DNA of 64,000 bases from Mesorhizobium sp. CA14 (GCF_020165195.1 NZ_JAIUHR010000029.1:1-64000), one strand, 5' to 3'; positions 39,921 to 51,653 are shown, counted from the stretch's first letter. The notes: generated by a model from the letters alone, not told the origin. Numbers and translations: made by a program.

Positions 39921-40681
39921 TGGGCGGCGGCTCGATCCCCGAGCTTGCGGTTGGCGACTGGTTCGGCAAGGCGAAAGTCGATGCCTGTACGACGATGCTG
40001 ACCGAGCCTTTCGTGCATGATTTCGTGCGCGCCAATATGTGGCATCTGAAGGGCCGCGACGCCGATCTGCTGGTCGACACCGGCATGGGTATCCGCCCGC
40101 TGGCGCCTGAGATCGACACTCCGCCCGGCAAGCCGCTGATTGTCGTCGCGACCCACATCCATCTCGACCATGTAGGCTCGCTGCATGAATTCCCGCTGCG
40201 TATGGGGCCGAAGATGAGCGCGGCGCAGTTCGACGGCATGAACGATGCCGCTACCTACGCCTACATGTTTCACAATCTCGACGGCGCGGTCTCCAAGCTG
40301 CCGGCGCCGGACTGGAGGGCTGCCGATTACCGCATTCCATCCGCGCCGCTGACCCGCACGCTCGACGAAGGCGATGAAGTCGATCTCGGCGACCGCAAGT
40401 TCCGTGTGCTGCATCTGCCTGGACACTCGCCGGATTCGATCGCGCTTTTCGACGAGGCCGATGGCCTCTTCCTCGCCGGCGACGCCATCTATGACGGCAT
40501 GCTGATCGACGATCTGCCGGATTCGGACCGCGCCGCCTATTGCCGCACCATGCGGCGGCTGCTCGACCTGCCGGTACGCATCGGCCATGGCGGCCATGGC
40601 CCGAGTTTTACCGGCCAGCGAATGCGTGAGATCGCTTCCGCTTATCTGCGCCGGAGAGAGCGGTTCGTAAGCGCTCTCTGA
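39920..40681 (+). CDS. MBL-fold metallo-hydrolase
   Basis: 253 aa metallo-beta-lactamase-fold protein. The zinc motif ATHIHLDHVGS (HxHxDH) lies near residue 77, then LHLPGHSPDSIALFDEADGLFLAGDAIYDG (His and Asp ligands) and a final IGHGGHGPSF. It is coupled to the phosphofructokinase gene by a TGATG overlap, so the two are co-translated. Family members hydrolyse lactones, thioesters (glyoxalase II) or phosphodiesters. The substrate is unknown. Confidence 0.87.
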   Translation: MGGGSIPELAVGDWFGKAKVDACTTMLTEPFVHDFVRANMWHLKGRDADLLVDTGMGIRPLAPEIDTPPGKPLIVVATHIHLDHVGSLHEFPLRMGPKMSAAQFDGMNDAATYAYMFHNLDGAVSKLPAPDWRAADYRIPSAPLTRTLDEGDEVDLGDRKFRVLHLPGHSPDSIALFDEADGLFLAGDAIYDGMLIDDLPDSDRAAYCRTMRRLLDLPVRIGHGGHGPSFTGQRMREIASAYLRRRERFVSAL

Positions 40682-40869
40682 ATTAAATCTTCGTAAGGTC
40701 ATCCAAAGGCCCTGATTCAGGCCATTCCGCACCCTAAATCTTGATTGTCGATCCGGCCGGCTGCCATGCAAGGCGAGGCAGGCAATCCGGTCGCCGACAC
40801 GCCAACGGATGCGTGCTTCGAGAGCCATCCGGGGCGCCGGATCAACCTCTCGCCCGGACAGAAACGACC

Positions 40870-42408
40870 ATGTCACCCATGAACATTCTTCGCAGACATC
40901 GCGTCGCGGCCCTGTTGGGCGCTGCGCTGATCATTTCTCCCGTTATTGGTTCCTTTGCCGAGAGCACGAACAACGCCGGATTGAGCAACGCCGTCGCCAC
41001 CACGCAAACTCCCGCCGCCGGCGTCACTGCGCCTAACGGCTCCTTCGCTCCCATCGTTGCCACCACAAAGCCGGCGGTCGTGACAGTCACGACAATGATG
41101 AAGGGCCCGGCGGACGCCATGAATGAGGGTTCGCCCTTCGACGGCAACTCACCTTTCGACGAGTATTTCCGGCAATTCTTTGGCGACCAGGGCATGCCGA
41201 TGCCGAAGACCCCGCCTCAGCGAGCACCACGCAGCGAGGCGCTCGGCTCCGGCTTCATCGTCAGCGCGGATGGCACAATCGTAACCAACAACCACGTCAT
41301 CGACGGCGCCACCTCGATCAAGGTGACGCTCGACGATGGCACCGAGCTTCCGGCAAAGCTTGTCGGCCACGATGCGAAGCATGACCTAGCTGTGCTCAAG
41401 ATCAAGGCAGACAAGCCGTTGCCGACCGTCAAGTGGGGCGATTCCAGCAAGCTGATGACCGGCGACCAGGTGCTGGCGATCGGCAACCCGTTCGGCATCG
41501 GCACCACGGTGACCGCCGGCATCGTCTCGGCGCGCGGCCGCGATCTCCATAGCGGGCCGTTCGACGATTTCATCCAGATCGACGCGCCGATCAACCACGG
41601 CAATTCGGGCGGTCCGCTGGTCGACATCCATGGCAATGTGATCGGCATCAACACCGCCATCTACTCGCCCAATGGCGGCAGCGTCGGCGTCGGCTTCGCC
41701 ATCCCGTCGGACCAGGCCCAGAAAGTCGTGGCCAAGCTGATGAAGGGCGGCGACATCGAATACGGCTATCTCGGTGTGCAGATCCAGCCGGTCACGCCGG
41801 ATGTTGCCGGCGCCATTGGCCTCGACCATCCTGCCGGAGCCTTGGTCTCGTCGGTCACGCCGGGCTCGCCGGCGGCCAAGGCGGGCATCGAAGTCGGGGA
41901 TGTGATCACCGGCTTCGGCGGCCAGGAGATCAAGGATCCGAAGGACCTGTCGCGTGCCGTCGCGGATGTCCCGCCTGGCAACAAGGAAACGGTCGATATC
42001 TGGCGTAAGGGCAAGGCGGTTCAGGTCTCCGCAGACGTCGGCCGCAACACCGACCAGGTGCAGACCGCCTCGAATGGCGAAGGCAGCAAGCCGTCGGCGG
42101 GCCAGGGCGTGCCGTCGCTCGGCCTCGGGCTGACCGATATCACTCCCGACATCCGGCAGGAGCTCAATCTTGCCGACAAACAGCACGGCGCCGTGATTGA
42201 GCGTGTCAATCCGGACAAGGCGGCCTCGGCAGCGGGCCTCCAGCCGGGGGACGTGATCGTCGGCGTCGACCAGACGCCCGTAAAGAACGCCAGACAGGCG
42301 AACCAGGCGATCGCCGAGGCAGCCAAGTCGGGCAAGAAGTCGGTGCTGCTGCTTGTCGATCGCGGCGACCAGCAGATCTTCGTCGCAGTGCCTTTCGCGG
42401 CCGGCTGA
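40870..42408 (+). CDS. degP: Periplasmic serine protease DegP/HtrA (Do family)
   Basis: 512 aa from MSPMNILRRHRVAALLG at 40870, with an export signal to about residue 35. The trypsin-like domain has the catalytic triad in TNNHVIDGA (His), HDLAVLKIK (Asp) and NHGNSGGPLVD (Ser). Two PDZ domains follow (YGYLGVQIQPVTPDVAGAIGL...; GLGLTDITPDIRQELNL...). It degrades or refolds damaged envelope proteins. It is monocistronic. The frame is open upstream to 40741, but the signal peptide fixes the start near 40870. Confidence 0.95.
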   Translation: MSPMNILRRHRVAALLGAALIISPVIGSFAESTNNAGLSNAVATTQTPAAGVTAPNGSFAPIVATTKPAVVTVTTMMKGPADAMNEGSPFDGNSPFDEYFRQFFGDQGMPMPKTPPQRAPRSEALGSGFIVSADGTIVTNNHVIDGATSIKVTLDDGTELPAKLVGHDAKHDLAVLKIKADKPLPTVKWGDSSKLMTGDQVLAIGNPFGIGTTVTAGIVSARGRDLHSGPFDDFIQIDAPINHGNSGGPLVDIHGNVIGINTAIYSPNGGSVGVGFAIPSDQAQKVVAKLMKGGDIEYGYLGVQIQPVTPDVAGAIGLDHPAGALVSSVTPGSPAAKAGIEVGDVITGFGGQEIKDPKDLSRAVADVPPGNKETVDIWRKGKAVQVSADVGRNTDQVQTASNGEGSKPSAGQGVPSLGLGLTDITPDIRQELNLADKQHGAVIERVNPDKAASAAGLQPGDVIVGVDQTPVKNARQANQAIAEAAKSGKKSVLLLVDRGDQQIFVAVPFAAG

Positions 42409-42523
42409 CGACTTCGTGGCGACCTATCGGTGCAAGGCGGGTCGCCAAGATTCTTGTTGCCCCGGAAGGCGTCTTCGAGAACACTCCCCGCGATCGACCA
42501 AATCCGGTGCAGGAGACGTCTCG

Positions 42524-43135
42524 ATGGTCACGCGCGGCTTCTTTTCCGGACGGCGTCCTCCTTCCGACACCGATGCGCGCATCCCGCCGGGCCAGTACCT
42601 GGAACAAGGCTTCCCGGTTCTCTCGGCCGGGCCGACGCCGCGCGTGCGCACCGAGGATTGGTCCTTCACCTTGAAGCAGGGGCCGCGACCGATCAAGAAA
42701 TGGAACTGGGCCGAGTTCAATGCCCTGCCGCAAAGCAAGATGACGCGCGACATCCATTGCGTCACGGCCTGGACCAAGTTCAACACGCCCTGGCAGGGCG
42801 TGATGATCGACGACATCCTCGCCGATGCCGGCATCGAGCCGCCGACGGCTTACACGCTGGCGCTGTCTTTTGACGGCTATTCCACCAATGTGCCGACCAA
42901 GGACCTCGTCACCGGCAAGGCGATGGTGGCGCTGCTCTATGAAGGCAAGCCGATCACGCCCGATCATGGCGGGCCGGCGAGGCTTCTGGTGCCGCATCTC
43001 TATTTCTGGAAATCGGCCAAATGGGTGAACGGGCTGCAGTTCACCGAGCGCGACGAGCCGGGCTTCTGGGAGCTGCGCGGCTATCATATGTATGGCGACC
43101 CCTGGCGCGAGCAGCGCTATTCCAGTGACCCGTGA
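42524..43135 (+). CDS. Sulfite oxidase-like molybdopterin oxidoreductase
   Basis: 203 aa, start MVTRGFFSGRRPPSDTDARI at 42524 with AGGAG 8 nt upstream. It consists of the oxidoreductase molybdopterin fold only. The molybdenum-ligand cysteine is in DIHCVTAWTKF near residue 80, and LVPHLYFWKSAKWVNGLQF is typical of the SUOX/YedY group. Unlike MsrP/YedY there is no twin-arginine signal, so it is cytoplasmic. It is followed by a flavoreductase gene 24 nt away, which probably passes electrons to or from it. The substrate is not known. Confidence 0.88.
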   Translation: MVTRGFFSGRRPPSDTDARIPPGQYLEQGFPVLSAGPTPRVRTEDWSFTLKQGPRPIKKWNWAEFNALPQSKMTRDIHCVTAWTKFNTPWQGVMIDDILADAGIEPPTAYTLALSFDGYSTNVPTKDLVTGKAMVALLYEGKPITPDHGGPARLLVPHLYFWKSAKWVNGLQFTERDEPGFWELRGYHMYGDPWREQRYSSDP

Positions 43136-43159
43136 GAGGCGATTTGTGAGCAGCAATCG

Positions 43160-43900
43160 ATGAGTGCCGAGCCATCGCCGCAATCGCCCTGGCAGGCAGC
43201 CACGATCACCCGCATCGAAAAGCGCACGCCGCGCGTCACCAGCTTCTGGTTCCAACCGTCGCGGCCCTTCGTCCATCTGGCCGGACAGCATGTCGACGTC
43301 AGGCTGACGGCGCCGGACGGCTATCAGGCGCGCCGCTCCTATTCCATCGCCTCGGCGCCGGGTGGCGGCGTCGAGCTGGCGATCGAGCGGCTCGACGACG
43401 GCGAGGTCTCGCCCTTCTTCCACGATGTCGCTGCCGTCGGCGACGAGATCGAGCTGCGCGGGCCGCTGGGCGGCCATTTCATCTGGGAGGAGAGCGACGG
43501 CGGGCCGGTCCTTCTGGTCGGCGGCGGCTCGGGCGTCGTGCCGCTGATGGCGATGGTGCGCCATCGTATGCTGGGCAACACGGCGGTGCCCGTTGCGCTG
43601 GTGTTCTCGGCGCGGGTCTGGGACGAGGTGATTTTCCGCGACGAGCTGATCGGTCTCGACGATCGCCGCGACGGATTCGATCTGGTGCTGACGCTGACCC
43701 GCGAACCGGCAAGGCGGCCGTCCGACTATTCCCGACGCATCGACGCCCGCATGATGGCGCAGGCCGTCGAGCGCCTGCCGAAAGCTCCGAAGCTCGCCTA
43801 TGTCTGCGGTTCGAACGCGTTCGTCTCGGCCGCCGCCGATGCCCTGATCGGCGCCGGCGTTCCGGCAGGGACTATCCGCACCGAGCGCTATGGGGTTTGA
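43160..43900 (+). CDS. Ferredoxin-reductase-like FAD/NAD(P)-binding oxidoreductase
   Basis: 246 aa. The FAD domain has RRSYSIASAPGG (RxYS motif) near residue 57. The NAD(P) domain has VLLVGGGSGVVPLMAMVRH and ends with AYVCGSNAFVSAAADAL and the terminal ERYGV. There is no 2Fe-2S domain, so it is a minimal FNR-type reductase. Its pairing 24 nt behind the sulfite-oxidase-like gene suggests a two-component enzyme that moves electrons between NAD(P)H and the molybdenum centre. Confidence 0.88.
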   Translation: MSAEPSPQSPWQAATITRIEKRTPRVTSFWFQPSRPFVHLAGQHVDVRLTAPDGYQARRSYSIASAPGGGVELAIERLDDGEVSPFFHDVAAVGDEIELRGPLGGHFIWEESDGGPVLLVGGGSGVVPLMAMVRHRMLGNTAVPVALVFSARVWDEVIFRDELIGLDDRRDGFDLVLTLTREPARRPSDYSRRIDARMMAQAVERLPKAPKLAYVCGSNAFVSAAADALIGAGVPAGTIRTERYGV

Positions 43901-44367
43901 TGGAAGAGCTTGGACTGCCGACCCCCCAGCGCCACGCCGCTGCCCCATCCGGCAGGAAGCCCCTCGGTTATCAGCCAGAACGCGGATTGAAGCGAGCCGA
44001 CTCGCCCCTTGGAACTGGGTTGGATGGTTAATAGTATCGAAAAGTGACTATTAGCGGATTCTAAAATCGAACTGAACGGTTCGTTTCTGTTGACGGTGCG
44101 TGCAGGACACTGTGAACGCCGGTGCTCAGATACATTTGGTGAGCCAACTGTCAGATCAGAATAACACATTGATTAAGTTAGATAAAAATAAAGTCATAGG
44201 CATGCTTATGAAAACTTCAAGAGGCGGATTCATGGTCCAGACGGAAAAACTTCGTGATTGGAATCCGGCACTCGGCTCACCCAAATCAGCGCTGTCCGAA
44301 CGACGCGATTTCATTCCCAAGACACGCCGCTAGACGGACGGAATATAAAGATACTGGAGTAGCAAAA
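43901..44367. other. Gene-free, AT-richer region before the DUF680 genes
   Basis: About 467 bp. It is clearly more AT-rich than its surroundings around 44020-44220 and holds the promoter of the DUF680 gene at 44368. A 77-codon frame from GTG at 44100 exists but has no ribosome site and unusual composition, so I do not call it. No repeat or operator stands out. Confidence 0.45.
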
Positions 44368-44571
44368 ATGAAAAAGATTGTTCTCACTGCCGCAGCCTTT
44401 CTGGCAATTTCCGGCAGCGCTTTCGCTGGCAGCGACAATTATGGTTCGCAGGCAGCAAATCCGCCGGCCACGGTTGATTCGTCGTACACCGCTTCGGTTC
44501 ACAAGTCCGAACCGGCCGACCAGAAGCCTGTCACCACGGGCGCCGACCACAACCTTTTCGGCAACAACTAA
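44368..44571 (+). CDS. DUF680 small exported protein (first paralogue)
   Basis: 67 aa. The signal peptide MKKIVLTAAAFLAISGSAFA is followed by mature GSDNYGSQAANPPATVDSSYTASV and a C-terminal DHNLFGNN. GGAGT lies about 8 nt before the ATG at 44368. The DUF680 family is a paralogous group of small secreted proteins described mainly from Mesorhizobium. Function is unknown. The next gene is a paralogue, 70 nt away with a hairpin between. Confidence 0.88.
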   Translation: MKKIVLTAAAFLAISGSAFAGSDNYGSQAANPPATVDSSYTASVHKSEPADQKPVTTGADHNLFGNN

Positions 44572-44588
44572 CAACCGGCCTTGAACCG

Positions 44589-44608
44589 GCGGCGGGCTCG
44601 CCCGCCGC
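44589..44608 (+). other. Hairpin between the two DUF680 genes
   Basis: GCGGCGGGC-TC-GCCCGCCGC forms a perfect 9-bp stem with a 2-nt spacer and no T-run after it. The stem closely resembles that of the terminator after the second gene (44899-44925), but without the uridine tail. It probably stabilises the upstream message or partially attenuates. Confidence 0.6.
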
Positions 44609-44641
44609 ATCGGTCGGATCACAAGATTCAGGAGCACTGAA

Positions 44642-44875
44642 ATGAAGAAGATCGTTCTTGTTACGGCCGCCCTGTTGGCTGTTTCCGGCGCCGCTTTTGC
44701 GGGCAGCGACAACTACAACCACAGTGGCGTCAACCATCCGGCCCCGGCGGTCGACACAACCCCTACGTCGTCGATCAGCGCCGACTCGCCTGTCTACAAG
44801 CTGCTGAACTCGTCGCGCGACGTACAGAAGTCGGCCCCCCAGGGCAGCGACCGCGACCACTTCGGCAACCGCTGA
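44642..44875 (+). CDS. DUF680 small exported protein (second paralogue)
   Basis: 77 aa. The signal peptide MKKIVLVTAALLAVSGAAFA is followed by GSDNYNHSGVNHPAPAVDTTPTSS and a C-terminal DRDHFGNR. It aligns with the first paralogue at both ends (GSDNY; DHxFGN), with an insertion of about ten residues in the middle (SPVYKLLNSSRDV). Tandem duplication is the simplest origin. It is followed directly by a strong terminator. Function unknown. Confidence 0.88.
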   Translation: MKKIVLVTAALLAVSGAAFAGSDNYNHSGVNHPAPAVDTTPTSSISADSPVYKLLNSSRDVQKSAPQGSDRDHFGNR

Positions 44876-44898
44876 CAGCCGACTGTGATTTGAAGGAG

Positions 44899-44932
44899 AG
44901 AGCGGCGGGCTTGGCCCGCCGCTCTTTTATTT
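44899..44932 (+). terminator. Rho-independent terminator after the DUF680 genes
   Basis: AGAGCGGCGGGC (44899-44910), loop TTG, GCCCGCCGCTCT (44914-44925), then TTTATTTG. The perfect 12-bp stem and T-rich tail read on the plus strand. It may also slow transcription arriving from the leftward agl operon, whose last stop is at 44960. Confidence 0.92.
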
Positions 44933-44959
44933 GCCGGGAAAGCCAGTCTGCCGATGGCG

Positions 44960-46072
<1,113 letters not shown>

Positions 46073-46106
46073 GTTTTTCCTCTCCCGTTGATCTCTGTTT
46101 GCAAGT

Positions 46107-47771
<1,665 letters not shown>

Positions 47772-47775
47772 GTCT

Positions 47776-48930
47776 TCAACCTCCTTTCACCGAGCCGGCA
47801 AGCAGCCCGCGGACGAAATAGCGCTGCAGCGAGAAGAACACGAACAGCGGCACGATGATGGTGATGAACGCCGATGTGGTCAGGATCTCCCACTTGCCGC
47901 CGCGCGAGCCGAGCAGCGCGTTGAGCTTGGCCGTCAGCACGATCTGATCGGGCCCCGTGCCGAGGAAAACCATCGCCACCAGCAGATCGTTCCATACCCA
48001 CAGGAACTGGAAGATCGCGAAGGAGGCAAGCACCGGGAAGGACAGCGGCAGCACGATCTTGACGAAGATCTCGAAGTCGCTGGCGCCGTCGATGCGTGCC
48101 GATTCCATGATCTCGCGCGGCAGGCCCGCGATATAGCTCCTGAGCAGGTAGATGGCGAAGGGCAGGCCGAAGCCGGTATGCGCCAACCAGATGCCGAGAT
48201 AGGTCTTGGAAGGCACGCCGAAGAAGGCGCCGACGCCGTTATAGAGCCTGAGCAGCGGGATCAGCGACATCTGCAGCGGCACCACCAGCAGGCCGATGAT
48301 GACCGCGATCAGCAGCGCCCGGCCGGGAAAGCGCATCCAAGCCAGCGCGTAGGCGGCGAAGGCGGCGATCAGGATCGGGATCACGGTCGCCGGAATGGTC
48401 ACCGTCAGCGAGTTCATGAACGAGCGGCCGATGCCTTCGGAAAACAGCACGGCATCGTAGTTGTCCGTGGTGAATTTCGGCGGCGCTGAGGAAGCGAAAT
48501 AGACGCGCTGGCCGCGGTCGCCCTCGAAGGCCTTCGATGACGACAGCACGAAGCCGCCGTCGGCATTCATCTGCAGCGTGACGCCGTCATTGAGGTCGGC
48601 AACCGATCCCGCCTTGTATTGCGTCGGCGCCGAAGATTTTACGCCGAATGCGCTGATCTCGCGCTTGGGGCCATCGCCGAAGATGTTGCCCTCGATGACG
48701 TATTTGCCGTCCTTCTGAGTTTGCGCCGACGCGCCCGGCAACCGTCCCGCTTCGCTCTGGCTGGAACTGGCAAAGGAGTTCCACCAGCCCGACGCGACGA
48801 TCTGGTCCTTGTCGCGCAGCGATGAGACGAGGATGCCGAGGGTGGGGATGGTCCAGATCGCCACGAAGACGAGCACGGCGATATGGACGCCGAAGCGGCC
48901 GATAAAGGACTTTCCGGTCTTGGTCGCCAT
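47776..48930 (-). CDS. aglG: Alpha-glucoside ABC transporter permease (MalG type)
   Basis: 384 aa inner-membrane protein, longer than usual MalG proteins because of a soluble loop of about 120 residues after the first membrane segment (around ISAFGVKSSAPTQYKAGSVADLNDG). That periplasmic insertion is characteristic of AglG. The EAA loop is LPREIMESARIDGASDFEIFVKIVLPL. It follows aglF by 1 nt and precedes aglA by 4 nt. Confidence 0.92.
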   Translation of the reverse strand: MATKTGKSFIGRFGVHIAVLVFVAIWTIPTLGILVSSLRDKDQIVASGWWNSFASSSQSEAGRLPGASAQTQKDGKYVIEGNIFGDGPKREISAFGVKSSAPTQYKAGSVADLNDGVTLQMNADGGFVLSSSKAFEGDRGQRVYFASSAPPKFTTDNYDAVLFSEGIGRSFMNSLTVTIPATVIPILIAAFAAYALAWMRFPGRALLIAVIIGLLVVPLQMSLIPLLRLYNGVGAFFGVPSKTYLGIWLAHTGFGLPFAIYLLRSYIAGLPREIMESARIDGASDFEIFVKIVLPLSFPVLASFAIFQFLWVWNDLLVAMVFLGTGPDQIVLTAKLNALLGSRGGKWEILTTSAFITIIVPLFVFFSLQRYFVRGLLAGSVKGG

Positions 48931-48931
48931 C

Positions 48932-49945
48932 TCAGTGCCCTCCCGTCTCTTTGTTGGCCTGGCGGATGTTCCAGACCATGATCGGGATGACCGCGATCAT
49001 GATGATGATGGCGATGGTCGCGCCGCGGCCGAAATCGCCGCCGCCGCGGAACATCCAGTCGAACATCAGATTGGCGAGCACCTGGGTGTTCCACTGGCCG
49101 TTGGTCATGGTCAGCACGATGTCGAACACCTTCAGCACCAGGATGGTGATGGTGGTCCACACCACCGCGATCGTGCCCCAGATCTGCGGCACCATGATCT
49201 TCCAGAAGATCTGGAAGGGATTGGCGCCGTCGATCACCGCGGCCTCCAGCGTTTCCTCGGGAATGCCGCGCAGCGCCGACGACAGGATCACCATGGCGAA
49301 GCCGGTCTGGATCCAGATCAGGATCACCATCAGGAAGAAATTGTTCCAGAACGGCAGCGATATCCACACCTGCGGCTGGCCGCCGAAATACTGGATGATG
49401 GCGTTGATCAGACCGATCTGCACCTGACCCTCGCCGCGATACTCGTAGATGAATTTCCAGATCACGCTGGCGCCGACGAAGGAGATCGCCAGCGGCAGGA
49501 AGATCAGGCTCTTGGCGATGGTGCCCCACCAGATCTTGTCGGTGAGCACGGCGATGATCAGGCCGAGGAAGGTGCAAGCGGCCGGCACCACGGCCAGCCA
49601 CAATATGTTGTTGAAGATCGAGTTGCGCAGGTCGTGATCGCCGACCGCCCATTCATAGTTGGCGAGCCCGACGAAACTGGTGCCGCCGCGGTCGAAGAAG
49701 GAGAGCCACAGCGTCGCGACCACCGGGTAGATCAGGTAGACGGCAAGGATGATCAGCGCCGGGCCGACGAACAGCCACGGCCGCACATATCCCTGCCGGC
49801 GCAGATTGTTGATGGCGGCGGCGCCGGATACCCCGCGTGAGGGGAAGATGAGGTCGAGCAGTCTGTTTGCGCCCCAGAAATAGGCGACACAGCCGCCGAC
49901 GCCGATGATGATGACGAATATGGCCGAGAAAATCTGAGCCGCCAT
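48932..49945 (-). CDS. aglF: Alpha-glucoside ABC transporter permease (MalF type)
   Basis: 337 aa, with an N-terminal membrane segment (IFSAIFVIIIGVGGCVAYFW) and five to six further ones. The EAA loop reads GIPEETLEAAVIDGANPFQIFWKIMVPQ. It forms the heterodimeric channel with AglG. A 243-nt gap separates it from aglE and contains a copy of the AGAGCAATTCC repeat. Confidence 0.92.
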   Translation of the reverse strand: MAAQIFSAIFVIIIGVGGCVAYFWGANRLLDLIFPSRGVSGAAAINNLRRQGYVRPWLFVGPALIILAVYLIYPVVATLWLSFFDRGGTSFVGLANYEWAVGDHDLRNSIFNNILWLAVVPAACTFLGLIIAVLTDKIWWGTIAKSLIFLPLAISFVGASVIWKFIYEYRGEGQVQIGLINAIIQYFGGQPQVWISLPFWNNFFLMVILIWIQTGFAMVILSSALRGIPEETLEAAVIDGANPFQIFWKIMVPQIWGTIAVVWTTITILVLKVFDIVLTMTNGQWNTQVLANLMFDWMFRGGGDFGRGATIAIIIMIAVIPIMVWNIRQANKETGGH

Positions 49946-50103
49946 TGGTCCCTCTCCCTGCGCATGACCGCCCAGCCGGGGCTGGCGATCGGATGCACTG
50001 ACTTTCGGTTATTCGGAACAATCGAAACGCGAAGGCTTCCGGCGTGGCCGCCGGTCGGACCCGGGCCGTGGCCCGGATCCAGGTGGAGGATGAAGAGGAT
50101 TTC

Positions 50104-50173
50104 AGAGCAATTCCAGGAGAAGCGGTAACGGCCAGGTTGGGCGACAGCGCCGTAGCCTTTCGCCCGGAATTGG
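50104..50173. repeat. AGAGCAATTCC-type repeat, diverged copy
   Basis: AGAGCAATTCCAGGAGAAGCGG at one end and TTTCGCCCGGAATTGGG at the other, with a different core from the copy at 14818. It lies in the aglE-aglF intergenic space, just beyond the aglE stop at 50189, and could provide a 3'-protecting hairpin for the abundant aglE message. Confidence 0.6.
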
Positions 50174-50188
50174 GTCGCGCGCGGCGGC

Positions 50189-51544
50189 CTATTTGATGCC
50201 GTCCCAGCTTTTCTGGATGTCGGCGGCGACGTCCTTCGCGGACTTGCCGCCGACCAGGTCGACCATGCCGGTCCAGAACGAGCCCGCGCCGATCTTGCCG
50301 GGCATCAGGTCGGAACCATCGAAGCGGACCGTCGTGGCGCCGACCAGGATCTCGCCCTGCTTCTTCAGCGCCTCGCTGCCATAGGCCTGCTTGTTGGCTG
50401 CCTTGAACGGGGTGACGAAGCTCTTCTGCGCCATCCACAGTTCATGCGCGAGCGGCATCTCGAGGAACTTGATGAACTCGCGCGAGGCCTTGGAGTCCTT
50501 GGTGATCATCACCAGCGTTCCGGCCACTTCCAGCGGCGTGCCCAGTTCCGGCTTGGAGGCGTAAGGCGGGTAGGGGAAGAAGTCGGCGTCCTGGCCGAGC
50601 TTCACGTTTTCGGGGAAGAAGGACGGGATGAACGATGCCTGATGGTGCATGTAGCACTTGGGCGGTACGGTGAAGAGGCCTTTCGGACTGTCGCGGAAGT
50701 CGGTCGCAGCGACCGCCTTGGCGCCGCCGTCCACCATCTTGTCGTCGGTGGCGATCTTGCCGAAGATGTCGATGGCGTTGACCACGGCCGGATCGGTGAA
50801 CGGGATCTCGTTCTTGACCCACTTGTCGTAGACCTCCGGCGGCTGCGTCCTCAGCATGATGTCCTCGACCCAGTCGGTCGCCGGCCAGCCGGTGGCGCCG
50901 CCCGAACCCAGCCCGATGCACCAGGGCTTGCCGCCGTCGGCGATGATCTTCTTTTCGAGATCGGCAAGCTCTTCCTGGGTCTTCGGCACCTTGTAGCCGG
51001 CCTCGTCGAAATTGTCGGGCGAGTACCAGACCAGCCCCTTCACGTCGATCTTGTAGGGAAAGGCGTAGAAGCCCGGCTTGCCGTCCTTGCCATTATAGGT
51101 GCCGAGCTTGGCCCAGGAGTCGCCGGCGGCGTAGTTTTCCTTGATCCAGGCCGCGACGTCGTCGCCCAGCGGGGTGAGCACGCCCTTGGAAGCAAGATCC
51201 TGGATGAGGCCGGGCTGGGGCAGGACGGCGATGTTGGGCGGGCTGCCGGCCTGGGTGTCGATGACGATCTGCTGCTCATAGTTCTCGGACGAGGAATATT
51301 TCACGTCCGCGCCGGTCGCTTCCTGGAAATAGTCGAGAACGGAACGGACAAGCGCCTCGTCCTCGCCGCGCCACGGCCCGAAGATGGTCAGCGTCTCGCC
51401 TTTGAGGTCCACCTTCTTGAGGTCGTCGTAGTTCGCCCAATGAAATTTCGGATCCTCGCCCGGCTTGAACTTCAGTTCGGCTTGCGCCGGCAGGCTGAGG
51501 GTGAGTGCCGCGAATGCCGCACCCAAGAGAAGCATTTTCTTCAT
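50189..51544 (-). CDS. aglE: Alpha-glucoside ABC transporter substrate-binding protein
   Basis: 451 aa periplasmic binding protein. The signal peptide is MKKMLLLGAAFAALTLSLPAQA (cleavage before ELKFKPGEDP). GGAGG lies 7 nt before the ATG at 51544. The family pattern is LTIFGPWRGEDEALVRSVLDYFQEATG, AGSPPNIAVLPQPG and GSGGATGWPATDWVEDIML. Length fits AglE. It is the first gene of the agl operon and faces aglR across a 363-bp regulatory region. Confidence 0.93.
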   Translation of the reverse strand: MKKMLLLGAAFAALTLSLPAQAELKFKPGEDPKFHWANYDDLKKVDLKGETLTIFGPWRGEDEALVRSVLDYFQEATGADVKYSSSENYEQQIVIDTQAGSPPNIAVLPQPGLIQDLASKGVLTPLGDDVAAWIKENYAAGDSWAKLGTYNGKDGKPGFYAFPYKIDVKGLVWYSPDNFDEAGYKVPKTQEELADLEKKIIADGGKPWCIGLGSGGATGWPATDWVEDIMLRTQPPEVYDKWVKNEIPFTDPAVVNAIDIFGKIATDDKMVDGGAKAVAATDFRDSPKGLFTVPPKCYMHHQASFIPSFFPENVKLGQDADFFPYPPYASKPELGTPLEVAGTLVMITKDSKASREFIKFLEMPLAHELWMAQKSFVTPFKAANKQAYGSEALKKQGEILVGATTVRFDGSDLMPGKIGAGSFWTGMVDLVGGKSAKDVAADIQKSWDGIK

Positions 51545-51653
51545 CGCAAGTCCTCCCAGTGGTCACAAACAGGACGAAACCTCCATTTCGTCCGCCGACG
51601 CCCGCGGAACTGTGACTCAACGAAAGGGCAACCGCAACCTTTCGAAGAGGCTT

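Noticed and set aside
42206..43948. 580-codon minus-strand frame opposite the sulfite-oxidase-like and reductase genes
   Set aside because: Composition is that of an antisense shadow, and both plus-strand genes have ribosome sites and recognisable motifs.
44100..44333. 77-codon plus-strand frame in the AT-richer region before the DUF680 genes
   Set aside because: GTG start without a ribosome site, no recognisable sequence pattern, and a composition that could arise from non-coding DNA. It remains a weak possibility only.
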